Positions 1 through 10,124 of a DNA stretch of 64,000 bases are shown in pieces (the first letter of the stretch is position 1; each line of letters opens with the position of its first letter). The stretch lies in the NCBI RefSeq assembly GCF_964355755.1, contig NC_092675.1, positions 16,877,312-16,941,311 on the forward strand, read 5' to 3'. The stretch comes from Antedon mediterranea. Its lineage: Eukaryota > Echinodermata > Crinoidea > Comatulida > Antedonidae. Under the pieces are notes generated by a model. The model saw nothing but the letters and a program-made list of their open reading frames with translations, searched no databases and had not been told where the DNA came from. A program made the translations under genes and the position numbers.

Positions 1-423
1 TGTTTAAAATGTCCTGAAACGTATAGAAAATTGATTAGAAATGTTTGCACACTTTTAAATTTTAAATGCGCGTGCGTGCGTAGCTTTGTGGGAAACATGC
101 CATTTTTATCCACAGAAAGTTGAGTCTTGATATGAATTAAAACACAAAGTGTCAATTCAAAATGACTTTTGGTTTTTAATCTATGCTCAATCATATAAGT
201 TCATAGATCGCACGTTGCGCAACTCTGACGTTTTTCTAAAATAGGAGGTGCACTTCACGTAAATGTCGATATGTTGACAAATTTACGAAATTTTATGTTT
301 TAGAGAAATGTGACGCACAAAAATAGGGTGGAAAGAAAGAAGAATAATACAGAAAAAAAAAGTTGATGATGATCTCATACAGCCAAGGTGATAATTACTT
401 CTAATTTTTATTTTTTTTATAAG

Positions 424-611
424 GGGGATACATTGTAAACAATTTACGAGCACGGTGGTTGAAGCTTGAGGCAAGCTACGCTGATGGAAAGTTAGAAGCG
501 GACATGGAAAAACATGAAAAAGAAGGGAAATGGAAATTGGTTGAGAGACACGTTAAGGAGGAAGAAGACAGTGACCAGAATGTAGTAACATTCATTCATC
601 AAGTTTGCTAA
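424..611 (+). CDS. METTL27-like methyltransferase, last exon (partial gene)
   Basis: This is the terminal coding exon of a + strand gene whose earlier exons lie before the window. A T-rich tract ending in AAG forms the acceptor. The exon enters in phase 1 and reads about 61 codons to TAA. It starts GGYIVNNLRARWLKLEAS and later contains EKEGKWKLVERHV. These match the C-terminal end of METTL27/WBSCR27-type class I SAM-dependent methyltransferases, where a KPGGY strand precedes a helix and an EGKWK strand. The substrate of that family is not established. No exon encoding the preceding YDALV strand occurs between 1 and 424. A related but decayed copy lies at 5.6-8.5 kb, so the locus was probably tandemly duplicated. 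The family call rests on recalled family features, not on a search. Confidence 0.6.
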
Positions 612-1529
612 AGAACATTATGTTTTGTAAAGTTTTTGTTTATGATTTTGAAATATGTGCCATATAATTTATACCTCTTAAATTTTACTATAGGCCTAAT
701 AGTATTTTAAATATTGAATTATATAACGTATAACGTGTTATAACGTATTACAAACGTTCAATTTGATTTACTATTACAATACAGTATATACAAGAAATAT
801 TTCTTACGAAAAACGCTGCTCGCTTGTTGACGTAACAGTTTTAAAGATATATTGTCCCCCTGAAAAATATTTTTTATTTCAAATTTGTTTTTGAATGTGT
901 CATTTTATTGTCACATAATAGTTATTCACATTAACGAAACAATTATTTACCTGAAAAATTTAAACGTTTCTTTTCTGTTTTTATACATTCATAAATAAAT
1001 ATTATTTTTTTGTTACAAAGTGAATAACTTTTGTATTTGAAGTAAATACAACAATAATTCATACTTTGATATGTCATAATTGTGCAATTGAAATTGAAAA
1101 ATAAAAAATACTGAATCTGTAAAAAAGATGTGCTTATTAAATAATTTAAATAAAAATGATGTCTAAATAATATTACTTTATTATACTAAACAGACTCAAT
1201 TTCTGTCACTTTAGTTTATTTTATTGCTAAAGTCAAGTCACTTCATCAAGCCTAGATGCTTCAAGTGTCAACAAATTGCATCCTATTACAATTTTACTGT
1301 TACTGTATATGAACTGTTTTGATAATTCAATGATTATCTGACAACGAATTACAGTATTATATATATATCGGTCTAGATTGACAGTCAAATGGGACTCATT
1401 GTAAATACCAGAAATAATGTTTTGATTATTTGACAGTGAATTACTATAATACTGGCCTATGTTGACAGCAAGAACAAAATCATTTATTTATTGAACAAGA
1501 TTTTACAAATTACTGTCTACATGCATCTA
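612..1529. other. Intergenic AT-rich DNA, no gene seen
   Basis: Sequence downstream of the METTL27-like stop codon. An AAGAAATATTTCTTAC block near 791 recurs near 6035. A stretch at 838-930 begins TTTTAAAGATATATTGTCC and resembles a diverged left end of the TTAA-flanked MITE family found at 8815. No splice-consistent coding exon was recognised. Confidence 0.5.
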
Positions 1530-1539
1530 TTATAATACT

Positions 1540-1742
1540 GTATTATCAGCAATTTTTTCATAGACTCTCTTCTCGAAGACGTGCTTTGGGGTTTGTAATT
1601 TTAGCATGACCCGTCCTAGTTTACAAATTACCAAAACGTCTGCCTCTAGAACTATAACTGCTGCTTGCTTTAGCTTCTGAATGAGTAGTCCTCTTGGGAC
1701 GTACCTGGCTAAACCAGCAGCGTGTGACTGTCCCTCAAGACA
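1540..1742. repeat. Dispersed repeat, copy 1
   Basis: The block from CATAGACTCTCTT to GGGACGTACCTGGCTA is repeated in the same orientation at 6384-6546. It shares the core ACTATAACTGCTGCTTGCTT and GAATGAGTAGTCCTC. On the minus strand copy 1 is open for about 60 codons. Copy 2 is broken by a stop, and neither translation was recognised. It accompanies the duplicated METTL27-like sequences, so it may be part of a larger segmental duplication or an unclassified short interspersed element. Confidence 0.55.
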
Positions 1743-2639
1743 TAAGAAAATTAAAGATGAATGAAAACAAACTGAATATTGAATAGGCCATGTTTTACAG
1801 TTATTTACTTTTGGGGGCAAATATAAAATTAAATAATGATTTCGGTTTTATAAAAAAAAATCCCCAAAATAACCATATTGGCAAAAAAAAAATGGAAATT
1901 TACAAAATGAATGAACCAAGACACCTCACACAGAGCGACCAGGCACGGTAAAATGTATGTTGCAAAATAAAATCAATTATCATTATTATAACACCTAAAT
2001 AAATTCCTGTCTTTGATTGGACGATTGTGGGTCACGTGGCGTGCAATGTACTCACTACTTTAAACTATGTTAAATAGTACCCTTTTCTCTATTTTTCGGT
2101 AAGCGGAAAATGCAAAAATAGAATCTATGTTATTTCTTAATCTTATGACCAACACAGAACGCAGAGTTCGTTCTGGTTCCATATTCCATGAGGCCGAAGA
2201 ACGTAGATATTTCCCGTATTTCGTAAGAACAAGCAGGGTGCAACGATTTTATCTCTAATGTATGAGATATAATTCCGTATTACGCCCATTTACTCAGTCA
2301 AGCGGATCAGGATGTAATATATCCCGTATTAACCGTTTTATTTTTCGCTTTATTTCTACTTTTTGTGAAGCAAAATATTGTGCAACCAATCAGAGCTCAG
2401 GTAATGAGCTATGACGCTTTCATGAGCACTCATGCGAATCGAAATGCTCAGCAACCACGCGAGGAACATGAACGTTCATGTAGTAAGAGCGTGAATTATG
2501 TTTGCCAGCCTTTTCTAGTAATTTTAACAACTTTTAAACAATTTCGACTTAAAATCACGTCATACGAGCACGTCGAATTGGACAATTCGCGCGCGTTTCA
2601 AAATTATGCCTTTTAAAAAAAAGTCATAGTATCTAAACG

Positions 2640-3215
2640 AAATGGTGAAGTTTATTTTTATTACGTTTTCTGGAAGTTGATGAGTTAATATGGCTAACCG
2701 GACATTGTGACGTCATCGTATGGCCACTCGGATATAAAATAAATAAATATTTTTGTCTCTTTCGATAGCTCATCACATTTAATAGAGCGCATCTCCACTT
2801 ATCCGCATTCCATTTTCCCAAGATATTGATATTGTCTAGGTCAATTATCTTCGCATGATTTACCATTTTTAAAATGTTGATGACGTCATCATGTTCAAAA
2901 GCGTGAATAGCTAGGGTCTGTTATTTTCATCATTCCAGTAAATTTCAATGTTATAGCTCATCAGTATGAAAAGTGAAACTCATGATTAAAACGTTTTCTG
3001 GAAGCTGTTGAATTGTAGATACGAATTCATGTACGTACACATTTTGACGTCATCTTATGGCAAGTTGAATAATTAAAAACGTCGTATTTTCATATTTTGC
3101 GTCATACCGTAGTTCATGACATTTAAAAGAGCGCGCATCCATATTCTACGTCTCCAAATTTCTTCAACACGTTAATATGTTGTTGCTCAGACAATTCCCT
3201 TCCAAAACTGCTATC
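2640..3215. repeat. Two diverged tandem copies of a ~330-bp unit
   Basis: Two related blocks lie near 2660-2880 and 2985-3215. Both contain ACGTTTTCTGGAAG, then a TGACGTCATC-type site followed by TATGG, then AGCTCATCAC/AGTTCATGAC with ATTTAA(A)AGAGCGC. Divergence is considerable. No coding function is supported. Confidence 0.5.
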
Positions 3216-3284
3216 TACGTGCTTCATTTTGATATTAAAGCGGGTCCCATTATTTTTACCTATAATAATGGTTCTAGGACACCT

Positions 3285-3480
3285 ACCCCCTAGACAGTTA
3301 CCCCCCCCCCTCCCCCCGGATGTTTACCACCCGGACAACAACCCCCTTAGGACAACTACCCCCCGGACAACTACTCCCTTAGGACAACTACCCCCTTAGG
3401 ATAACAACCCCCCGGACAACTACCCCCTTAGGACAACTACCCCCTTAGGATAACTACCCCCCGGGTAACTACCCCCGGTC
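3285..3480. repeat. C-rich tandem array (left arm of an inverted pair)
   Basis: About ten copies of a roughly 17-bp motif of the form GGACAACTACCCCC(TTA). The complementary G-rich version lies at 4995-5515 in inverted orientation. The two arrays therefore look like the arms of a single 2.2-kb element, with a Helitron fragment and a second array element between them. Confidence 0.7.
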
Positions 3481-3542
3481 AAAAAGTAGACAAATATATA
3501 GGACCGGCTTCTGTAAAAATGAAATCATCTGTTTTTAACGGG

Positions 3543-3964
3543 TGTTTCGAAACTAGAGACCCGAGACCAGAGACCTGACACGAGACCCAATACGAAAAGG
3601 GAGACCTATATTTGGGTCTCCCTTTTCGTATATTTGGGTCTCCCTTTTCGTATATTAGGGTCTCTCTTTTCGTATAGTGGGGTCTCCCTTTTCTTATAGT
3701 GAGTCTCCCTTTTCGTATATTTGGGTCTCCCATTTTGTATATTTGGGTCTCCCTTTTCATATATTTGGGTCTCCCTTTTCGTATATTTAGGTCTCCCTTT
3801 TCGTATAGGGTCTCCGTTTTCGTTATAGTGGGGTCTCCCTTTTCGTATAGTGGGGTCTCCCTTTTCGTATATTTAGGTCTCCCTTTTCGTATATTTAGGT
3901 CTCCCTTTTCGTATTGGGTCTCGGGTCTCTGTTCTCTGGTCTCGGATCTCTAGTTTCGAAACAC
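3543..3964. mobile_element. Non-autonomous element: ~60-bp TIRs enclosing a 20-21-bp tandem array
   Basis: The left end (GTTTCGAAACTAGAGACCCG...) and right end (...GATCTCTAGTTTCGAAAC) are inverted copies over about 60 bp. Both run inward into AATACGAAAAGGGAGACC or its complement. The interior is almost entirely tandem units of the type GGTCTCCCTTTTCGTATATT. The direct repeat CTGTTTTTAAC flanks both ends (near 3529 and 3966) and may be a target-site duplication. No transposase is encoded. Open frames on both strands here are repeat artefacts. Confidence 0.75.
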
Positions 3965-4289
3965 CTGTTTTTAACCGATTATTCTGTTTAACAGCACACT
4001 AGACCCTAGATGTGCTAGATTTAAAGTACCGTATTTATTGAAAAAACGGCCTGGGCTGTTTATTGTTCAGGTGGTTTTTAGGTGGACATTTATTGGAAGA
4101 AAGTTGTTTATTCAATGGGAGGGGGTATAATCTAATGGACGCCGATTATTCCATATGGTGTTTCATGGGAGTAACATGGTCACCGTTTATTTGAGGGGAA
4201 TTTATTTAAAGATCGCCGTTTATTCGGTGAGTGAACATTGAGGTCAAATATCAAAAGTGATATCACACATCAAGTGTACAAAAATAGGG

Positions 4290-4699
4290 ACAGTTTTAAA
4301 AAGTATTATAAATCGTAAATGTTTTACTGTGTTTAGTGGTATATTGATAGGCCTATAAAACATTTAAAACAATATTTCGTTACTGAGTGGCTAGAGAATA
4401 TATTTAAAAATTGTTCTTCCCATCTTCTTCCCCATCCCTCAACTCTACTGCTCTATATACAAAACATAAATTGGGTTTGTTTAAATGAGTTCAAATAAAA
4501 AAATTGGACTCATTTTTAAGACAAGGCCTAATTCCTAGGGTGCTAATTTTACATAAATCATCGTGTCTAATTATTCGTTTCTGTAAACGACTATAGTCCT
4601 GCGGTACGTACATTTTTTATATTGAAATGAATGTGTATTCGAGAACCATCTGTGGACACGACCTAGATGGTACGCGAGCGAAGCGAGCGTACCATCTAG
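4290..4699 (+). mobile_element. Helitron-like 3' fragment with terminal hairpin
   Basis: The segment matches 37945-38374 and ends in a hairpin with stem CTAGATGGTACGC / GCGTACCATCTAG and an internal GAGCGAAGCGAGC. It terminates CTAG followed by T. A subterminal hairpin, a CTRR end and a 3' T are hallmarks of Helitrons. The 5' part is missing in this copy. No Rep/helicase coding is present. Confidence 0.65.
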
Positions 4700-4994
4700 T
4701 ATGACAAATTTGAGAAAAAAATTAATTCTTTTAAGACCAGTGGTTATCGAAGCATTGTCCTGACGCAAAAATTATTATTATTATTCGCGAACCCAGTCTT
4801 TACAGGAGATACAGGGAGTACTATATAATACGTTCGACTATCTTATGATCATGTGTGACAATCTTCAGTTTATACCAGGCTATATTTATGTTCAATCTTT
4901 TACTTTTGTTTACAATAATGAATAGTAATTCGTCAAAGTAACGAATTAAAATATATTTATAATTCCTATAATACACTGTTGCAGAGTCAGGTTG

Positions 4995-5515
4995 TTGAAT
5001 GGTCTGGGTGGTAGTTGTCCAGGGGTTAGTTGTCCTAAAAGATTATTTGCCCTCGGAGTATTGTCCAGGTCCAGGAGGTAGTTGTGCACTGTGAACAGCA
5101 AAACAGCAATTTTGCTGTTGTCTTCTACCAGACGACAACTGGTGAAATTATTTACGCAGGCGCAGTGTCGCCAGTGGGCGTGGCTATCACTTTCAATCAC
5201 TCGTTGTCTGAGCTCCCGTCGTGTTTCGTAAACTCTCTATTGTGTCAGAGGTAGTTGTCCGCGGTTATTACCCGGGGGAGGGGGTAATTGTCCGGGGGGT
5301 AATTGTTCCTAGGGTAGTTGTCCAGGGGGTAGTTGTCCTAAGGGGGTAGTTGTCCTAAGGGGGGTTGTTGTCCGGGGTGGGGGGGGGGGGGGGGGTATTT
5401 GTCCGGGGGTAGTTGTCCTAAAGGGGTAGTTGTCCGGGGGGTAGTTGTCCGGGGGGTAGTTGTCCGGGGGGTAGTTTTCCGGGGGTAAATGTCCAGGGGG
5501 CGAATATCCGGATAC
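4995..5515. repeat. G-rich tandem array (right arm of an inverted pair)
   Basis: Repeated GTAGTTGTCC(GGGGG/TAAGGGG) units, interrupted around 5080-5240. They are the reverse complement of the array at 3285-3480 and contain a run of about 16 G near 5375. Proline-rich frames on the minus strand here come from the repeat and are not a gene. The many runs of four or more G could form G-quadruplexes on the + strand. Confidence 0.7.
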
Positions 5516-6217
5516 GATAATCATGTATACAGTATTATATAGTGTATACTGTAACAAAAATAGAGGGCACACTAACATTTCATTTTCTTTGGGTCACAAT
5601 GACATAATCGCTAATTCTGGCTACGCATTGATGCGGGGTAGCAAGTGTAGAAGTAGCTCGTATAAAGAACATTCTACAACAATCTATACTATATGTTCAA
5701 TGGATGGAGGGGACAACAAACTAAATGTTGAGAATGGTAAATATCAGAGTTACTTTGAGTGAATATTATACATATTATCTGATATTTCCGTATATTAATT
5801 TTGTTCTACTTACCTAAATATTTCAGACAGATATATGATGCTTTAGTGTGCGTTGGTGCCTTTGCTTACAATCATCTAAAATCAGACGTATTTCTAGATT
5901 TTATTCGAGTTACTAAACCAGGTTGAATGTATGTCACTTAATTATAAGCCTTAGTTTATAAGCACGATACATTATATTATAGTTTATCCATCCTGTAATT
6001 TAGCGAGTTGCTTGCTGTTGGATGAGTATGAACAAGAAATATTTCTTACAAAAAACGCTGATCGAAATTTTAAAATTAATCATTGTTCTTTCTTCAGATA
6101 TATTTATGATTAAGTATTAAAAAGATGTCCTTTAATCGCAAAAATACATACAAATCAAAGATAGTTGTTTAATTATGATTCACATGCCCATTTCAAAATG
6201 GTCAATTTTGAACTTTA

Positions 6218-6222
6218 ATGTG

Positions 6223-6255
<33 letters not shown>
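6218..6255. repeat. (TG)n microsatellite
   Basis: Uninterrupted TG dinucleotides, about 16 units, inside the intron region of the decayed METTL27-like copy. Confidence 0.9.
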
Positions 6256-6256
<1 letters not shown>

Positions 6257-6383
6257 CCTCAACCTGTTGGCATGCAACTGAATACCCTCTAGAGACAGAG
6301 TGACTTCACGAAAATTCTTCCCAGTCTGTTGATTCGCGTCAACCAATCAAAGGGCGAGAATCCAAAATCATTCAACTGTGAGC

Positions 6384-6546
6384 CCTCATAGACTCTCTTT
6401 TCCCAGACCTTTTTTGGGTCCAGCAGCTGGGATCTATAAATTATAGTCGAGTTTACAAAGTCGCAAAACTATCGGCCTTAGATACTATAACTGCTGCTTG
6501 CTTTAGCTTATGAATGAGTAGTCCTCATGGGACGTAGCTGGCTATT
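6384..6546. repeat. Dispersed repeat, copy 2
   Basis: Same-orientation relative of 1540-1742, more diverged in its first half. The CCAATCAAA...GAATCCAAAATCATTCAAC sequence just before it (6340-6380) recurs near 16910-16940 inside the hAT element, so a separate repeat family lies next to it. Confidence 0.55.
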
Positions 6547-6819
6547 CAATTATATGCAAAATGAATTTACCATGCTAGGTTTTTATTCAGGTAACAAAAA
6601 AACAATGTATTATTAATTATATAAAAAATGAAACCAATTCTGTGAAATCTGAATTCTGAAAAACTTCAATAAATATATGATTCTATAGAAACTACATGTC
6701 TTATCAGAATAACATTATAATCAAATAATACAATGGTAATTAAAGGAGAAAAAGTGTATAAATAATAATTTTCTGAACTGTAGATGATATGCAAATTTTT
6801 TTTTTTTATTTTAGGTAAA

Positions 6820-7900
6820 AATGAGATAACTATACATAGCAACAGCTGCTATGGCGATTAAACAATTACAACACACCAAAACAGTTTTAAATTAATTTAT
6901 TAACTTTTAATTATTTACGATGATTTCTTGTAATAGGTGATTTTTGCATATATAGAATGAAACTAGCTGGATAATTTGTGTAATTTTACTTTGTTGCTAT
7001 GGAAATGAAAATGTGTTATTGTTAAATAATTGTTCATTTTTTTAAACATATACATATTTATAAACATAACCATATTTACCAATAGTAGAAGTTAGTTTTT
7101 ATTCACAAAGTAACTAAGTAGTATTTTTCAATACATTATACAGTATATAGTATTTAAATTGTATATGAAATGTTGCTTATAATGAACCTACACCACTTTA
7201 GCAAGACAATTTGCGTAATTTTACTTCGATGCTAATGCTATGGAAGTGAAAATCTGTTTTTGTTACGTTAGTTAAATAATGTTTCTTTTTTACACATAAA
7301 TATATTTACCAATACTAGAAGTTTTTTTCCAAAAAGTAATTTAAAAAAAACAAAACCCGTGTATAATAAACTGTAATGCAAAAAAACAGTTCAAACATTC
7401 TGTTTAAAAGCTGTGTAACGTAACAATGTACATAGCAACAGTTGCTATGGAGATGAATATTTAATTTTTTAAAATTATTTTAGTCATTTTTCAATACCCA
7501 AATAGTATTTTAATTGATTTATTAAGTTATAAATATAACTTTCTTATAATATCAGATGATTTTTATTTATATAGAATGAAACTAGCTGTACAATTTGTAA
7601 TTTTACTCTGTTGCTATGGAAAGAAAAAATGAATTTTTGTTAAGTTATTAAAAGAATTTGGATTTTTTTTGGGACTATTTTAACAATACTAGTAGATAGT
7701 TTTTATTTAAAAATTGATGGAAAATACAATGTTTATTAATGTAAATAAAAACTGTTGTCCCTTTTTACGGAAAAATTCTGTGTACAATCTGTAATGTACA
7801 AATATGCATAGCAACGGTTGATATGGCGATGGAAATTTTATTTTTTTAAATTGTTTTATTCGCTTTCTAATACCAGAGTATGTTTTTAGCAGGTTTCAAT
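6820..7900. repeat. Degenerate tandem repeats (~380-bp unit) with TAGCAACxGxTGCTATGG palindromes
   Basis: A module containing GAATGAAACTAGCTG...TTTTACTYTGTTGCTATGGAAA recurs near 6955, 7200 and 7575. A second module, CATAGCAACRGYTGMTATGG, recurs near 6834, 7430 and 7805. The palindromic GTTGCTATGG cores resemble RFX X-box half-sites, but this is only motif resemblance. No coding exon is seen between the decayed METTL27-like exons here. Confidence 0.5.
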
Positions 7901-8814
7901 GATTATTGGTGAGTAGTTTTGGAGAAAAGCAATTTTAACTTAAATTATCCTAAAACTATAATTCTTATGTAAAAAATGGTGGCCATTTTGATTATGCGAT
8001 TTGGACATGTTCCCCCAAAGGGATTCTGGGTAATTTTGAGTTGTGACCTTCCCAAGACCTATATTTTCTAAAAATATAAAAATTAGCCGGTAGTACTTCC
8101 ATTGCCACCTCAACCAAAAAATAGCCTCTAATCTGCCCACCTACTAGAGAAGCAGCGTGAAAAAAGAGAAAACATTCCTATGGTTATGTAGTTTACAACT
8201 AGCATACTGTCACTTTTCATTCTTCCTTGTTTTTTTTTATTACCTAATAGGCGTATATATAATGTATATAACCAATATTCTTTCTTATTTTATTAAATAA
8301 ATCAGGTGGGCTATAACTTGATGCGAACACAGTGGTTGGAGCTTGAGGCAAGCTACGCTGATATGGTGGAAAGTTAGAAGGGGCATGGCAACACTGGAAA
8401 ATAAAAGGGAAACTGATTGAGAGACACGTTCATGAGGCAGTCGACAGTGAACAGAATGTAGTAAAATTCAGTCAACAAATTTGCTAAAGAATATACTAGT
8501 TTTGTTTAATTACTGTACGATTTATAGTAATATAATACACTAATCTACATCAAATTAAAATTGTATAAAATTACTATTACTGTATATTAATAGTAATGTT
8601 AACGTTTTAATTATGCAACTGTATGGCGCATTCAATTAATTTTGTTTACTATTACAATATATCAATAGTAATTTAAAAATATTAATTGTTAATTATGTAA
8701 TAATGATGATAATAATAAACATATTTTTTTAAAGGATTGAAAACATTTAATAACATTTGTGATAAGCTCCATATTTTTGATTACTAACTATTTTATTTAG
8801 TATGGGATATTTAA

Positions 8815-9343
8815 AGATGTATTGTCCCTTGAAACACAAAAAATGAAGGTCAAAATATTCTAAATTTAAATTGGCCATATCAAAGTAATATTAAAGTTAT
8901 TCACTTTAGGTTGAAAATTCAAGCCAAAAACAAAAAGTTTACGTAATTAACAGGTAAATTAATTTGATTACATTTCGTCTAGAAAATCGTCGCCAGCAAA
9001 AATAAACAAAGATTTCCAACCACGAGTATGCATTATGCAAATTATGATTGTTTACAACTCATCACGGTTGAGAAGGTGTTTTCACACAGATCGCGAGAAA
9101 GTTTCATGATTATGCATACAGAGTAGCCAAACAAGCGTGTTGCATTATGAGATATGTTTTGATCGAAAACTTTGAGTCAAGTTATTTTTTGAACAAAAAA
9201 ACGTCTGTATTTCAATTAAATGATTTTTTTTCCGACTAATTTTTGGTGAAAGTTAATAACTATTATGATACTTCAAAATTATCCACTTTTTTTCGAAATC
9301 TGTTTTTTTTTTTTTTTTAATTAGTCAAATGGACAATACATCT
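8815..9343. mobile_element. piggyBac-like MITE (TTAA target), copy 1
   Basis: The element begins AGATGTATTGTCC and ends GGACAATACATCT, 13-bp inverted repeats directly flanked by TTAA on both sides. No open frame is present. The flanking sequence (TTTAGTATGGGATAT before, AGGATTCCATTTTCAACGACAG after) is tandemly duplicated at about 9395-9455 without the insertion, giving an internal empty site. Related copies are at 49902-50448 and about 22125-22639. Confidence 0.8.
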
Positions 9344-9349
9344 TTAAAG

Positions 9350-10124
9350 GATTCCATTTTCAACGACAGTACATTTATTATAACCCCACATTTTTGATTT
9401 ACTAAATATTTCATTTAGTATGGGATATTTAAAGGATCCCATTTTCAAAGACAGATTTATAACTGTCATAATACATATCTTTCTTTAGTATATTTACTGG
9501 TTCATTATAACTAATTGTGCACTGTAATTATATTAATGTATTAATAAAATTGCAATAAAAAATGTAAAAGCCACAGGTTGTTCACTTTCATTTCTGTAAT
9601 AGAAACTAAATTTTAAAATAGCTTACAGTACATAAAAAAAATATACACTACAAAAATTAAGTTATCATTTACGGAAGCAAAATGATAAAGACAATCCTTT
9701 AAAATCTTTTTTTTAAAGTTGGTAGAGAATCAATAAACATTTATACTTTATTGGGAAAAAAGAATGATCAAAAACGCTAAATTTTCAATTTACAATAATT
9801 CTACCACACTATTATATACGGTTTGAGCATTATTAATAACAACGAATTAGGAAATCATCACTCAATAGTGATATTGAACAAATATATCCAAATAATTAAC
9901 TATTTCAATTGGTATATGAAAAATCAAAAGCAACCTGAATTTTCAGAGTACATTATAAAATAGGAAGATAACCACTACAAATAGTATTTTACTGGACAGT
10001 ATTTACATAAAATACAAATGTATTTATATACAGTATTTTCACAATGTGTTTAACTTAATATCCTCGCCCCATTTCCCCTCCCCCACCCAATTACATGATT
10101 ATGGTTGCTCATGTAATTTCTTAC
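9350..10124. other. Region downstream of CENPC stop, probable 3' UTR and intergenic
   Basis: No coding exon is recognised. On the minus strand the first plausible polyadenylation hexamer is AATAAA (TTTATT on + at 9747-9752), about 375 nt beyond the CENPC stop codon. The proximal part is therefore inferred to be CENPC 3' UTR. Confidence 0.4.

Larger units (their letters stand above)
5600..8490 (+). pseudogene. METTL27-like pseudogene, decayed duplicate
   Basis: Three pieces are recognisable. Around 5640-5733, DNNKLNVEN-like coding (in the + frame, GGDNKLNVENG) is followed by a GTAAAT donor. At 5827-5921 the exon YDALVCVGAFAYNHLK...VTKPG has a TTTCAG acceptor and a GTTGAA donor. At about 8305-8490 a last exon has GYNLMRTQWLELEASYAD, homologous to the exon at 424-611. 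The pieces are not phase-compatible: the first two join one base out of frame, and the last exon has indels and an in-frame TAG shortly after ASYAD. The order, strand and shared sequence indicate a tandem duplicate of the upstream gene that has lost function. A functional isoform using unseen splice sites is possible but unlikely. Confidence 0.6.

Noticed and set aside
1530-1820. 96-codon minus-strand frame as a gene
   Set aside because: It corresponds to a dispersed repeat whose second copy at 6384-6546 is interrupted. No recognised domain.
3285-5515. CRISPR-like spacing of repeats
   Set aside because: The genome is eukaryotic, and the repeats are contiguous with no unique spacers. The same holds for the arrays at 29283, 34200, 44079 and 46660.
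5309-5578. Proline-rich minus-strand frame
   Set aside because: Translation of the G-rich tandem array. No splice context or conserved motif.
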